From NCBI RefSeq assembly GCF_023913755.1, contig NZ_JAMXBJ010000025.1, positions 2,800 to 54,576 of the forward strand: a stretch of 51,777 nt of DNA, given 5' to 3'. A program made the translations under genes and the position numbers. A model generated the notes under the pieces. The model saw nothing but the letters and a program-made list of their open reading frames with translations. It did not search any database and was not told the DNA's origin. Of the stretch, positions 25,355 to 33,913 are shown one piece after another (the stretch's first letter is position 1; each line of letters opens with the position of its first letter). Origin of the DNA: Pseudarthrobacter cellobiosi. GTDB taxonomy: Bacteria; Actinomycetota; Actinomycetes; Actinomycetales; Micrococcaceae.

Positions 25355-26434
25355 ATGAGCCTCAGCGAACTTCGTGTGTTCGGGCGGTCCGGCACGCCCA
25401 TCAGCCCGCTCACACTGGGCACCATGAACTTTGGCGAAGGGCCGGGCGGCGCAGCCGGCGGCCCCCAGGCCGGCGGGGCCCAGGCCGGCGGGGCCCCCAC
25501 CGGCGCGGATGAAAGCATCCGCATCATCCAGACCGCCCTCGACTCCGGCATCACCGCGGTGGACACCGCCGACGTGTACTCCAAGGGAGAGTCCGAACAG
25601 GTGGTGGGCCGGGCGCTCCGCGGCCGCCGCGACGACGTCTTTCTCGCCACCAAGTTCCACGGCCAGATGAGCGCCAACCCGGCCCACTCGGGGAACTCCC
25701 GGCGCTGGATCATGCAGGCGGTGGAGGGCAGCCTCCGCCGGCTGCAGACAGACCGGATCGATCTGCACCAGGCGAACCGGCCCGACTACAACACCGACGT
25801 GCTCGAGACCATCACCGCCCTGAACGACCTCATCCGGCAGGGAAAGATCCTCTACTACGGCACCTCGGTGTTCACCCGGGCGCAGCTCGTGGAAGCCCAG
25901 TGGCTGGCCACCACGAACCACCTGATCCCGCCCGTTGCCAACCAGGTCCCCTATTCGATGCTGGTCCGCGGCAACGAGCGCGATGTCCTGCCCATCGCGC
26001 AGCAGTACGGCCTGGGCGTGCTGGCGTACGGTCCGCTGGCCGGGGGGTGGCTGTCCGGCGAGTTTGTCCTCGATGCCGGGAAACCGCCAACCCGCGTCCA
26101 TTCACTCCCGGGACGCTACGACATTTCCGGGCCGTCCAGCGAACGGAAGCTGCATGCTGCGGACGCGCTGGCCCGGCTGGCCGACAAGCTGGAAATCTCG
26201 CTCGTGGAACTGTCCGTCGGGTTCGCGCTGAACCACCCCGCCGTCAGCAGTGTGATCATCGGCCCGCGCACCGAGGACCATCTCAAGGCCTATCTCAAGG
26301 CAGCGGACACCCTCCTGGGGGAGTCCGTGCTGGATGCAATCGACGAACTGGTGCCGCCCGGGACCAACTTCGTGGAGCGCGACGCCGGGGCGATAGTGCC
26401 CTCCCTGGAGTACGCGGAACTCCGCCGCCGCTGA
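25355..26434 (+). CDS. Aldo/keto reductase with substituted catalytic histidine
   Basis: A 359-residue NADPH-dependent (beta/alpha)8 oxidoreductase. Tetrad residues Asp and Tyr are in VDTADVYSKGESE and Lys in ATKFHG. The usual catalytic His (YQxHRPD) aligns with Asn in DLHQANRPD. NADP-binding stretches include LAYGPLAGGWLSGEF and SSVIIGPRTEDHL. A Gly/Ala-rich insert of about 20 residues after GTMNFG is encoded by a perfect 15-bp tandem duplication (25464-25493). GAGGAG precedes the ATG by 7 bases. Substrate unknown. Confidence 0.88.
   Translation: MSLSELRVFGRSGTPISPLTLGTMNFGEGPGGAAGGPQAGGAQAGGAPTGADESIRIIQTALDSGITAVDTADVYSKGESEQVVGRALRGRRDDVFLATKFHGQMSANPAHSGNSRRWIMQAVEGSLRRLQTDRIDLHQANRPDYNTDVLETITALNDLIRQGKILYYGTSVFTRAQLVEAQWLATTNHLIPPVANQVPYSMLVRGNERDVLPIAQQYGLGVLAYGPLAGGWLSGEFVLDAGKPPTRVHSLPGRYDISGPSSERKLHAADALARLADKLEISLVELSVGFALNHPAVSSVIIGPRTEDHLKAYLKAADTLLGESVLDAIDELVPPGTNFVERDAGAIVPSLEYAELRRR
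25464..25493 (+). repeat. Perfect 15-bp tandem duplication within an aldo/keto reductase gene
   Basis: CCCAGGCCGGCGGGG occurs twice in tandem, followed by a degenerate third copy. It encodes the repeated Gln-Ala-Gly-Gly-Ala insert in a loop after the first strand. Replication slippage is the likely origin. Confidence 0.85.
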
Positions 26435-26465
26435 TCGCGGGGGCGGCCGCAACGCCGTCGTGCGT

Positions 26466-26494
26466 TTGCGGAAAGCCCTTTCCCTAAATAACTA
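26466..26494 (+). promoter_or_regulatory. Sigma-70-type promoter of the second aldo/keto reductase
   Basis: TTGCGG (26466-26471) and TAACTA (26489-26494) are separated by 17 bases, a good housekeeping spacing. Transcription would start near 26501, giving a leader of about 14 bases before the ATG at 26515. Confidence 0.45.
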
Positions 26495-26514
26495 TCTCCG
26501 CTAGCGTGGAAACC

Positions 26515-27519
26515 ATGGAATTCAGATACCTCGGAAACAGCGGCCTCAAAGTCTCGGAAATCACGTTCGGCAACTGGCTGACGCACGGCTCGCAGGTGGA
26601 GAACGACGTCGCCACCCAGTGCGTGCGGGCCGCGCTCGACGCCGGCATCAGCACGTTTGACACGGCGGACGTCTACGCCAACACGGCCGCGGAGACAGTC
26701 CTCGGTGAAGCGCTGAAGGGCGAGCGCCGCGAGTCCCTGGAGATCTTCACCAAGGTCTACGGCCCCACCGGCCCCAAGGGCAAAAACGATCTGGGCCTGT
26801 CCCGCAAGCACATCATGGAATCGATCAACGGTTCGCTCAGCCGGCTCCAGACGGACTACGTGGACCTCTACCAGGCCCACCGGTACGACTTCGAGACGCC
26901 ACTGGAAGAGACCATGCAGGCGTTCGCGGACATCGTCCGGCAGGGCAAGGCGCTGTACATCGGCGTCAGCGAATGGACCGCAGACCAGCTCCGCGACGGC
27001 CACGCGCTGTCCAGGCAACTGGGTTTCCAGCTGATCTCCAACCAGCCGCAGTACTCCATGCTGTGGCGCGTCATCGAGGCTGAGGTTGTGCCGGCGTCGG
27101 AGGAGCTGGGCGTGTCCCAGATCGTCTGGTCCCCCATGGCGCAGGGCGTGCTGAGCGGCAAGTACCTCCCCGGCCGGCCTTCGCCTGCGGGCAGCCGCGC
27201 CACGGATGACAAGGGCGGGGCCAAGATGATCCAGCGCTGGATGCGTGACGACGTCCTCGCCGGTGTCCAGGACCTCAAGCCGATCGCCTCGGAAGCCGGG
27301 CTCACCATGCCGCAGCTTGCGGTGGCCTGGGTCCTGCAGAACCCGAACGTGGCCTCCGCCATCGTGGGCGCGTCACGCCCCGAGCAGATCGCTGACAGCG
27401 TGGGCGCCGCGGGTGTGGTCCTGGAGCCTGAGGTCCTGAAGAAGATCGACGACGCCATCGGCTCACTCGCGGAACGCGATCCGGCGCAGACCAAGTCCCC
27501 CGCCACCCGGGAAGCCTAG
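26515..27519 (+). CDS. Aldo/keto reductase, potassium-channel beta-subunit type
   Basis: A 334-residue enzyme starting MEFRYLGNSGLKVSEITFGN. The catalytic set is intact: STFDTADVYAN (Asp, Tyr), IFTKVYGPTG (Lys) and DLYQAHRYD (His). SPMAQGVLSGKYLPGRPSP and ASAIVGASRPEQIADSV form the NADPH-binding site. It belongs to the AKR6-like group (Kv-beta/YghZ) that reduces small aldehydes. An upstream in-frame GTG at 26506 is possible but less likely. It is 80 bases after another aldo/keto reductase; its stop overlaps the convergent RpiB-like stop. Confidence 0.92.
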   Translation: MEFRYLGNSGLKVSEITFGNWLTHGSQVENDVATQCVRAALDAGISTFDTADVYANTAAETVLGEALKGERRESLEIFTKVYGPTGPKGKNDLGLSRKHIMESINGSLSRLQTDYVDLYQAHRYDFETPLEETMQAFADIVRQGKALYIGVSEWTADQLRDGHALSRQLGFQLISNQPQYSMLWRVIEAEVVPASEELGVSQIVWSPMAQGVLSGKYLPGRPSPAGSRATDDKGGAKMIQRWMRDDVLAGVQDLKPIASEAGLTMPQLAVAWVLQNPNVASAIVGASRPEQIADSVGAAGVVLEPEVLKKIDDAIGSLAERDPAQTKSPATREA

Positions 27520-28025
27520 GAGCAGCCTTCGAAGTCCGTGAGCACTTTGACCTTGTCCGCCGAGGCCGAGGTGGGGTCGAACGTGTAGCCGATCCATTCG
27601 CGGGCCAGCCTGCTGGCCAGTTCCACTCCCACAACCCGCTGCCCCATGGTGAGGACCTGGCAGTCAGTGGACAGGACGGACCGCTCCACGGAGAACGAAT
27701 CATGGGCCGTCGTGGCGCGGATTCCGTCCACCTTGTTGGCGGCAATCGCCACACCGATTCCCGTGCCGCAGAACAGAATGGCACGGTCGGCACGCCCGTC
27801 GCGGATCAGCTCTCCTGCCGCGATGCCCACGTACGGGTAGGGCCTGACGAAGTCCGCCGGGGCATCGCTCCGGTTGACCCCGATGTCGATGATTTCGCTG
27901 ATCCTCGGGTCGTCCTGCAGGTCGGCCAGGATGCGGTTTTTGTAGTCGACGCCGGCCTCATCGGCGCCGAGGACCAGGCGCAGTCCCGGGGTTGCTGGAA
28001 TGGGGGTTGCTGGGTCCATGGTCAT
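27516..28025 (-). CDS. rpiB: RpiB/LacAB-family sugar-phosphate isomerase
   Basis: A 169-residue isomerase. GLRLVLGADEAGVDYKNRIL replaces the usual start of the fold. The active-site loop is ILFCGTGIGVAIAANKVDGI, with the catalytic Cys in FCGTGIG. RATTAHDSFSVERSVLSTD and LTMGQRVVG complete the pattern. Family members interconvert ribose-5-P and ribulose-5-P, or convert other aldose/ketose phosphates; actinobacterial relatives such as DerI turn D-erythrulose-4-P into D-erythrose-4-P. It is the last gene of the minus-strand catabolic operon, overlapping the kinase stop by 4 bases. A catabolic rather than housekeeping role is likely. Confidence 0.87.
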   Translation of the reverse strand: MTMDPATPIPATPGLRLVLGADEAGVDYKNRILADLQDDPRISEIIDIGVNRSDAPADFVRPYPYVGIAAGELIRDGRADRAILFCGTGIGVAIAANKVDGIRATTAHDSFSVERSVLSTDCQVLTMGQRVVGVELASRLAREWIGYTFDPTSASADKVKVLTDFEGCS

Positions 28026-29800
28026 GAAAGCGCCCTTGCGGTCTGGTTGGATGTGATGCGTGATTGGCTGGAGCCGGGCTGGCCCGAACCTGCCAGGAAG
28101 GGCCCCATGACGGTGAAAATCATGGCGAGGGACGTTGCTCCGGGGTCCGGCGTGCCCAGGCTCTTCTCCGCCAGTGGCCGCGCCCGTCCCTTCAGTGGGC
28201 GGAGTGCGGCCGTGGCCTCGGCCGCCGCCACAGCGTCAAGGGCCGCGGAGGCCCAGGCCTGACGCGGTTCTGCACCCTCCTGCACCAGCCGGGTGAAGGC
28301 TTCCGTGAACGGCAGGAGCGCATCCACCATGGTCTTGTCGCCCGGTCCGGCCTTCCCCAGGTCAGTGATTCTGGCAGCGAAGGCGCTCATTCCGGCCGCC
28401 AGTTCCTCGGCGCCAGGGACCCTGTGGTTCCCCAAGGATTCGCCCAATGCGCGGAGCCCCGCACCCCATAGAACCCCGGAGGTGCCGCCGGCCTTGTCTG
28501 CCCAGGCGTCACCGGCGGCGACCAGGACCGAGCCCGCCCCGGCACCTCGGGTACCGGCCGCGGCGCCTGCCGTGGCGGCGGCGTCGATCCCGCGGACCAT
28601 TCCGCGGCCGTGGTCACCGTCGCCGGCCACGGCATCGAGGTCCCCCAGCCGTGATTCGGCCGCATGCAGCGATTGGCGGGCGGCTTCGAGCGCCGCAACG
28701 CACTGGACGGCGTAGGTGCGGGAGTCGGCGTCGGCCTCGAATGGCGCATCGGCCGTCCCGGCGTCGGACGTTTCCTCGCCGGAGGCGTCCCCTGACTGAA
28801 CGGCGGCAGTTCCCCGGCGGTACGCAGGGGTTTCCGCCGGCGCCGTCCAGAGCGGTTCCAGCTCCGCATCCAGCCAGGTGATGGTGAGGGAGACGCCGGA
28901 CATGTCGAGGCTGGTGACGAGCTCGCCCACCTCGGGCATCACCAGCGTGTAGCCGGCGTCCCGCAGGAGCGGGGCCACGGTCAGCCAGAGGACAAAGAGC
29001 TCCTCGTGCTTAGTGGACCCCAGCCCATTGAGGATCACCGCGAGCCGGTCGCCGGCGCCGGGCGGGGTTTCGGCCAGCAGCCGGGCCACAAATTCCTGCC
29101 CGAGTTCCTTGGCGGACGGCAAGTCAGTGTCGAACAGACCGGGTTCGCCGTGGATTCCCAAGCCGAGGCCCATCTGCTTGTCCTGAAGCGCAAACAGCGG
29201 GGCGTCGGCGCCGGGGAACGTGCAGCCGTGGAAGGCGCTGCCGATGGTCCTCGTCAGGCTGTTGGCCTTCCGGCCCAGGCGGACGACGTCGGCCAGGTCA
29301 GCGCCCGCCTCAGCTGCAGCGCCCATGATCTTGAAGACCGTGAAGTCACCGGCGATGCCGCGGCGTTTGTCGGATTCCGACGGCGGTGCGCTGGCGATGT
29401 CGTCGGTGACCAGGACGTTCTCGACCTGGATCCCTTCGGCGGCGAGGCGTTCGCTGGCCATGCCGAAGTTCATCACGTCCCCGGCGTAGTTGCCGTAGGT
29501 GAAGATGACGCCGGCGCCCGAATCCGCGGACTTGGCCACGGCGTAGGCCTGCTGCGCCGAAGGCGACGTGAAGATGTTGCCCACCACGGCCCCGTCGGCC
29601 AGTCCGGTGCCGATCAGCCCGGCGAACGCCGGGTAGTGTCCGGAACCGCCGCCGGCGAGGACCGCCACCTTGGGCTTGGCGGGGCGGTGGCGCCGCACGG
29701 CGCCGCCGGGGACCTGACGCACCAGCCCGGAATGGATGTCGCAGAATCCGGCCAGGGCCTCTTCTGCGAATTCGGAGGGATTGTTGAAAATCTTGGTCAT
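28022..29800 (-). CDS. DhaK-DhaL fused ketose kinase (dihydroxyacetone/erythrulose kinase family)
   Basis: A 592-residue two-domain kinase. The DhaK half (residues about 1-340) has LAGGGSGHYPAFAGLIGTGL, NYAGDVMNFGMA and the substrate-binding histidine region AFHGCTFPGAD. After an acidic linker, the DhaL half (about 365-575) has AVAGDGDHGRGMVRGIDAAA, the Mg-ATP-binding Asp cluster, and DKAGGTSGVLWGAG. It phosphorylates short ketoses using ATP. Relatives in tetritol pathways (LerK/DerK) act on erythrulose. It sits between the SDR and RpiB-like genes, which supports a kinase step between oxidation and isomerisation. Confidence 0.9.
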   Translation of the reverse strand: MTKIFNNPSEFAEEALAGFCDIHSGLVRQVPGGAVRRHRPAKPKVAVLAGGGSGHYPAFAGLIGTGLADGAVVGNIFTSPSAQQAYAVAKSADSGAGVIFTYGNYAGDVMNFGMASERLAAEGIQVENVLVTDDIASAPPSESDKRRGIAGDFTVFKIMGAAAEAGADLADVVRLGRKANSLTRTIGSAFHGCTFPGADAPLFALQDKQMGLGLGIHGEPGLFDTDLPSAKELGQEFVARLLAETPPGAGDRLAVILNGLGSTKHEELFVLWLTVAPLLRDAGYTLVMPEVGELVTSLDMSGVSLTITWLDAELEPLWTAPAETPAYRRGTAAVQSGDASGEETSDAGTADAPFEADADSRTYAVQCVAALEAARQSLHAAESRLGDLDAVAGDGDHGRGMVRGIDAAATAGAAAGTRGAGAGSVLVAAGDAWADKAGGTSGVLWGAGLRALGESLGNHRVPGAEELAAGMSAFAARITDLGKAGPGDKTMVDALLPFTEAFTRLVQEGAEPRQAWASAALDAVAAAEATAALRPLKGRARPLAEKSLGTPDPGATSLAMIFTVMGPFLAGSGQPGSSQSRITSNQTARALS

Positions 29801-29844
29801 GGTGGGCTCTCTGACGTGGACTTAGTCTTCTGGGTGGAGCGCTG

Positions 29845-30621
29845 TTAGTGGATGTGGCTTCCGCCGTTGATGTCGATGGTGGTTCCGGTGAGGTACGCGG
29901 ATTCCTCGGAGGACAGGAACGTGATGACGGCCGCGATCTCTTCGGTGGTGGCGTTCCGGCCCAAGGGGATGCCGGCGTTGATGGCGGCTTCCTGCTCGTC
30001 GGTGCTGCCCACGCGGATGTTGGTATCCACGGCGCCGGGCGTGATGGCGTTCACGGTGACGCCGGTGGCGCCGATTTCGCGGGCCAGCGCCTTGGTCAGG
30101 CCCAGGATCGCGGCCTTCGCGGCGGAGTAAGGGACCTTTCCGAACACGCCGCCGCCGCGCTGGGCGGAGACCGAGGACATGTTGACGATCCGGCCCCAGC
30201 CGTTCTCGATCATGTCCGGCAGGAACGCCTTGGTGACCAGGTAGGTTCCGGTGGCGTTGACGTCCATCACCTTGTGCCAGAGGTCCAGAGTAGTTTCCAG
30301 GAACGGGACCGGGGAGGTGATGCCGGCGATGTTGGCCAGGGCGCCCACCGGGGGGAGGATCCCTGCGGTGATCTCCTTCTTTACGGCGGCATAGGCGGCG
30401 TTGACGGAGCCTTCGTTGGCGACGTCGATCTCGTGCCCGAATGCCGGCACGTTGAACTCATTGCCGATGTCGGCGGCGACCTTTGCGGACTTCTCGCCGT
30501 CCAGGTCCAGGATAACCACCGCCCAGCCCTGGCTGGCGTAGCGGCGGGCGGTGGTGATGCCGATGCCGCGGTCCGAGGTTGCCCCGGTGAGGACGGCGGT
30601 GCGCTGGATGGTGGTGTTCAT
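29845..30621 (-). CDS. Short-chain dehydrogenase/reductase, probable polyol or sugar dehydrogenase
   Basis: A 258-residue classical SDR. The cofactor motif is TGATSDRGIG (residues about 13-22), and DLDGEKSA after strand 2 suggests NAD rather than NADP preference. NIAGITSP replaces the usual NNAG. The catalytic residues are Ser in MSSVSAQRGG and Tyr-Lys in YSAAKAAILGLTK. The C-terminal YLTGTTIDINGGSHIH is typical. Upstream AAGGAG fits the ATG at 30621. In this cluster it probably oxidises a polyol to a ketose for the DhaKL kinase. Confidence 0.9.
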   Translation of the reverse strand: MNTTIQRTAVLTGATSDRGIGITTARRYASQGWAVVILDLDGEKSAKVAADIGNEFNVPAFGHEIDVANEGSVNAAYAAVKKEITAGILPPVGALANIAGITSPVPFLETTLDLWHKVMDVNATGTYLVTKAFLPDMIENGWGRIVNMSSVSAQRGGGVFGKVPYSAAKAAILGLTKALAREIGATGVTVNAITPGAVDTNIRVGSTDEQEAAINAGIPLGRNATTEEIAAVITFLSSEESAYLTGTTIDINGGSHIH

Positions 30622-30646
30622 GATGCTCCTTGGATGGTGTGTTGTG

Positions 30647-31471
30647 TCAGATGAGGTCGGTGATGTAGCTGGCAGCCTTGGCGGCGGCCGCGGGGCGTTC
30701 GTCGTGCGTGACGTCGCGGGTTTCGAGCTCGAGGGAGAAGTGGCCGGTGTAGCCGCTCGCCGCGAGGCCGCTGAGCCCGGCGGCGAAGTCTGCCTGGCCG
30801 TTGCCGATGCTGAGGTTGATGTTGCCGGGCACGGCATCGCGGAGGTGGACGTGGGAGATCCGGCCCTCGTGGCGGGAGAGGTACTCCAGCGGATCTTCGC
30901 CGGCGGCGACAATATGGCTGAAGTCCATAACAATTCCGACGCCGGTATCCGCCAGCCGCCCGGCCAGCAGTTCCGCGCGTTCCAGGTTCCAACAGAACCT
31001 CAGGAAGTGCAGGGATTCGGTCCAGAGCTCGACGCCGAACTCCGCCGCCCGCTGTCCGGCATGGATCAGTTGGGCGGCAATTTGGTCCAGGTCCTCGTCG
31101 ACGCTCCGAACCGGTTCGTGGCTCAGCGCCCCGCACGGAAGGACCAGCGCCTTCGCCCCGGTGTTGGCGGCGAGCGTGAGCAGCGCCTCGAGGTGCCGTT
31201 CGCGGGAAACCTGCTGGCCGTCGTCGAGCACTGCGTTGAGATCGCCGATATCTCCGTTGACGGAACGGACGCGCAGGCCGGAGGCGGCAACTTCCGCAGT
31301 CACCGCAGTAACGGCAGCTGCATCCAGGTTGTACGGCACGTGATCGCATACTCCCGGGAGGGCGCCGAGATCGATTTCGTCGAATCCCAGGCCGCTGATG
31401 GTCCGCAGAGCGGCCGGCAGGTCTTGGTGCCTGAAGCTGATGGACGAGCAGCCGAGTCGGGAATTGAACAT
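30647..31471 (-). CDS. TIM-barrel sugar(-phosphate) isomerase/epimerase
   Basis: A 274-residue protein of the AP-endonuclease-2/xylose-isomerase-like barrel family. Metal-ligand candidates are Glu in GVELWTESLHFL, Asp/His in GIVMDFSHIV, His in ISHVHLRDAVPG and Glu in GHFSLELETRD. The ATG at 31471 is chosen because AGAGGA precedes it and homology begins there. It is first in the minus-strand operon, directly below the operator-bearing promoter. Possible roles include isomerisation or epimerisation of the pathway sugar; D-apiose isomerase and erythrulose-phosphate epimerases belong to this fold, but I cannot choose between them. Confidence 0.85.
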   Translation of the reverse strand: MFNSRLGCSSISFRHQDLPAALRTISGLGFDEIDLGALPGVCDHVPYNLDAAAVTAVTAEVAASGLRVRSVNGDIGDLNAVLDDGQQVSRERHLEALLTLAANTGAKALVLPCGALSHEPVRSVDEDLDQIAAQLIHAGQRAAEFGVELWTESLHFLRFCWNLERAELLAGRLADTGVGIVMDFSHIVAAGEDPLEYLSRHEGRISHVHLRDAVPGNINLSIGNGQADFAAGLSGLAASGYTGHFSLELETRDVTHDERPAAAAKAASYITDLI

Positions 31472-31511
31472 CGTCGTTGATCCTCTGAACGAGTGGGTGG
31501 TGATGTGAATC

Positions 31512-31541
31512 ACTGTAGATGATTTCATTGTTGACAGTCAA
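31512..31541 (-). promoter_or_regulatory. Promoter of the minus-strand catabolic operon
   Basis: On the minus strand, TTGACT (31541-31536) and TACAGT (31517-31512) are 18 bases apart. The -35 hexamer lies inside the 13-bp operator at 31530-31542, so a bound regulator would block RNA polymerase. Confidence 0.6.
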
Positions 31542-31612
31542 CCTCAAACATTGACTGTTGACATTGACGCATGATGCGGGTCACAATGGCATATCATTTG
31601 TTAACAGTCGAC
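31530..31612. promoter_or_regulatory. Three GntR operator copies in the divergent promoter region
   Basis: GTTGACAGTCAAC at 31530-31542 is a perfect odd palindrome. ATTGACTGTTGAC at 31550-31562 and GTTAACAGTCGAC at 31600-31612 are close variants. The same motif recurs before the gntR gene at 34975-35010. This arrangement fits a FadR-type GntR repressor controlling both divergent transcripts and itself. Confidence 0.75.
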
Positions 31613-31658
31613 AGCGACGGTGCGGAAGCGTTCCTCGCTCTTCGAAAGGGATTCAGCA

Positions 31659-32996
31659 ATGAGCAATGAGGCTCTCAAAATGCGCGGCCACGTGCATGGC
31701 ACAAAGGACGCAAAGCGCGTCGCAATCGGGTCCGGCGTTGGCGCCGTAATCGAGACGTATGACTTCATCGGCTTTGGCACCGCGGCTGCACTGTACTTCG
31801 GCACGGCGTTCTTCCCCACCGGGGATCCGGTGACGGGCACGCTGGCAGCCTTCGCCACCCTCGGCGTCGGCTTCGCCGCCCGCCCCATCGGCGGCATCAT
31901 CGGCGGCCACCTGGGCGACAAGGTAGGACGCAAGCCCGTCCTAGTGGCCTCCCTGATCCTCATGGGTGTGGCCACGTTCCTCATCGGGCTTCTGCCCACC
32001 TACGAGCAGGTCGGCCTGCTGGCCCCGGCTCTGCTGGTGTTCGTCCGAGTGGTCCAGGGCCTCGCCTTCGGCGCTGAGTGGGGCGGCGCCATCCTCATGA
32101 GCTACGAACACGCGCCTTGGAAGTCCAAGGGCAAGTACACGGGCATCGTCCAAGCCGGCTTCCCGGTTGGCCTCCTGCTTGCGAACCTCGTTTTCCTCGT
32201 CAGCGTGAACCTGGGCGGCGAACTCGCCTGGCGTGTCCCGTTCCTGGCCAGCATCGTGCTCGTCGCCGTCGGCCTGATCATCCGTTCGAAGGTCCCGGAA
32301 TCACCGGTCTTCGACGAGGTCAAGGAAAGCGGCTCCATCGTCAAGTCCCCGATCATCGAGGTCATCAAGACTGACTGGCGCAACATCGTCAAGGGCATCG
32401 GCCTGCGCATCGCGGAGACCGCCGGCTATGCCGTGTCTATCACGTACATGATTTCCTACCTCCACACCCAGCACCTGGCCGACAAGACCCAGACCCTCGT
32501 GGCCCTCTGCATCGCCTCGGCCATCGGCATCTTCGCCACCATGGCCTGGGCCCGGCTCACGGACAGGATCGGCCGTCGGCCCCTGTACATCTGGTCCACC
32601 GCCTTCGCGTTGCTCTTCGGCATCCCCATGTTCCTGCTGGTCAACACCGGAATGTTCCTTGCCATTATCGCCACGGTCGCCATTTCCTACGCTGTCTGCC
32701 AGAACTCCCTGGCCGGCGCCCAGGGCGCGTGGTTCCCTGAACTGTTCCAGGCCAAGACCCGCTCCTCCGGCGCCTCGCTGGCCTACCAGATCTCGGCCAT
32801 GGTTTCCGGGTTCACGCCCTTCGTCACCACCCTGCTCTTCGTTTCCCTGGGCTGGATGGGTCCTGCGATCCTCTTCAGCTTCTACGCGGCCATCGGCCTG
32901 TGGGCCGCCTTGGTCACCCGGGAGACCTGGGGCAAGCGCGAGCGCCAGCTCGCGGATGAGGCCACCAAAAGCACCCCCCAGTCGGTGAGCGTCTGA
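31659..32996 (+). CDS. MFS transporter, metabolite:H+ symporter (MHS) family
   Basis: A 445-residue importer with about 12 helices. IETYDFIGFGTAAALYFGTA in helix 1 and the loop GGHLGDKVGRKPVL mark the MHS group (like KgtP, ProP and ShiA). LAFGAEWGGAILMSYEHAP carries the conserved helix-4/5 region. The ATG at 31659 follows GAAAGGGA at 7 bases. It is first in the plus-strand operon with the transketolase subunits, overlapping the next gene by one base (TGATG), so it very likely imports the pathway's substrate. Substrate not predictable. Confidence 0.92.
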   Translation: MSNEALKMRGHVHGTKDAKRVAIGSGVGAVIETYDFIGFGTAAALYFGTAFFPTGDPVTGTLAAFATLGVGFAARPIGGIIGGHLGDKVGRKPVLVASLILMGVATFLIGLLPTYEQVGLLAPALLVFVRVVQGLAFGAEWGGAILMSYEHAPWKSKGKYTGIVQAGFPVGLLLANLVFLVSVNLGGELAWRVPFLASIVLVAVGLIIRSKVPESPVFDEVKESGSIVKSPIIEVIKTDWRNIVKGIGLRIAETAGYAVSITYMISYLHTQHLADKTQTLVALCIASAIGIFATMAWARLTDRIGRRPLYIWSTAFALLFGIPMFLLVNTGMFLAIIATVAISYAVCQNSLAGAQGAWFPELFQAKTRSSGASLAYQISAMVSGFTPFVTTLLFVSLGWMGPAILFSFYAAIGLWAALVTRETWGKRERQLADEATKSTPQSVSV

Positions 32997-33913
32997 TGAC
33001 CGTGACTCACGAACTGCACACGCACGAACTCCCCCACACGGAACGAATGTCACACGAGACCGATTCAGAACGCCTCGAACGCGTCAGCGCCGCGGCGTAC
33101 CGGATCCGGCACCATGCCCTGAACATGGGCGAGGTGCAGGGCCAGGGCTACGTGGGCCAGGCCCTCGGCGCCGCGGACATGCTGGCCGCTGTGTACTCGG
33201 ACCAGCTCCGTTTCCGCGCCGAGGACCCCGAATGGGAGGCCCGGGACCGCTTCCTGCTCTCCACCGGCCACTATGCGATCGGGCACTACGCGGCGCTGGC
33301 AGAGGCCGGCATCATCCCCGTGGAAGAACTCGAAACTTACGGCTCGGACGATTCCCGGCTGCCGATGTCCGGGATGTCCACCTACACCCCCGGCATGGAA
33401 ATCTCCGGCGGATCCCTGGGCCACGGCCTCCCCATCGCCGTCGGCATGGCCCTAGGCCTGCGCTACCAAGGCTCTTCGGCCAGGATCTACAATTTCCTCT
33501 CCGACGGCGAACTCGACGAAGGCTCCACCTGGGAAGCGGCCATGGGCGCCCACCACCACCAACTCGGCAACCTCACCGCCATGGTGGACATCAACGCCCT
33601 CCAGGCCGACGGCAAAACCGACACCGTCCTCCGCACCGAGCCCGTCACCGAAAAATGGGAAGCGTTCGGCTGGTACACCCAGCGTGTGGACGGCAACAAT
33701 ATGGCCGCGCTCCTCGCAGCGTTCGACAACGCGGCCGCCCAGGCCGCCGCCGTCGGACGTCCCTCCGTGATCCTCTGCGACACCAAAGTGGGCCGCGGCG
33801 TCCCTCTGCTGGAGGAGCGCGAAAAGGCGCACTTTATGCGCATCGAAGAACACGAATGGCAGACCTGCCGCGAACAGCTGACCGCAGGATACGAAGGAAA
33901 GGACGCCCGATGA
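32996..33913 (+). CDS. Transketolase-like enzyme, N-terminal (TPP-binding) subunit
   Basis: A 305-residue protein equivalent to the first third of transketolase. MGEVQGQGYVGQALGAADML, LSTGHYAIGHYAALAEAGII and GMEISGGSLGHGLPIAVGMA build the pyrophosphate side. The TPP-Mg motif is LSDGELDEGSTWEAAM followed by MVDIN; the first Gly of the usual GDG is Ser here. A histidine-rich N-terminal tail (THELHTHELPHTE) is odd. Split transketolases occur in sugar-specific pathways, for example apulose-4-phosphate transketolase AptA/AptB. The gene overlaps the next by 4 bases. Confidence 0.9.
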   Translation: MTVTHELHTHELPHTERMSHETDSERLERVSAAAYRIRHHALNMGEVQGQGYVGQALGAADMLAAVYSDQLRFRAEDPEWEARDRFLLSTGHYAIGHYAALAEAGIIPVEELETYGSDDSRLPMSGMSTYTPGMEISGGSLGHGLPIAVGMALGLRYQGSSARIYNFLSDGELDEGSTWEAAMGAHHHQLGNLTAMVDINALQADGKTDTVLRTEPVTEKWEAFGWYTQRVDGNNMAALLAAFDNAAAQAAAVGRPSVILCDTKVGRGVPLLEEREKAHFMRIEEHEWQTCREQLTAGYEGKDAR

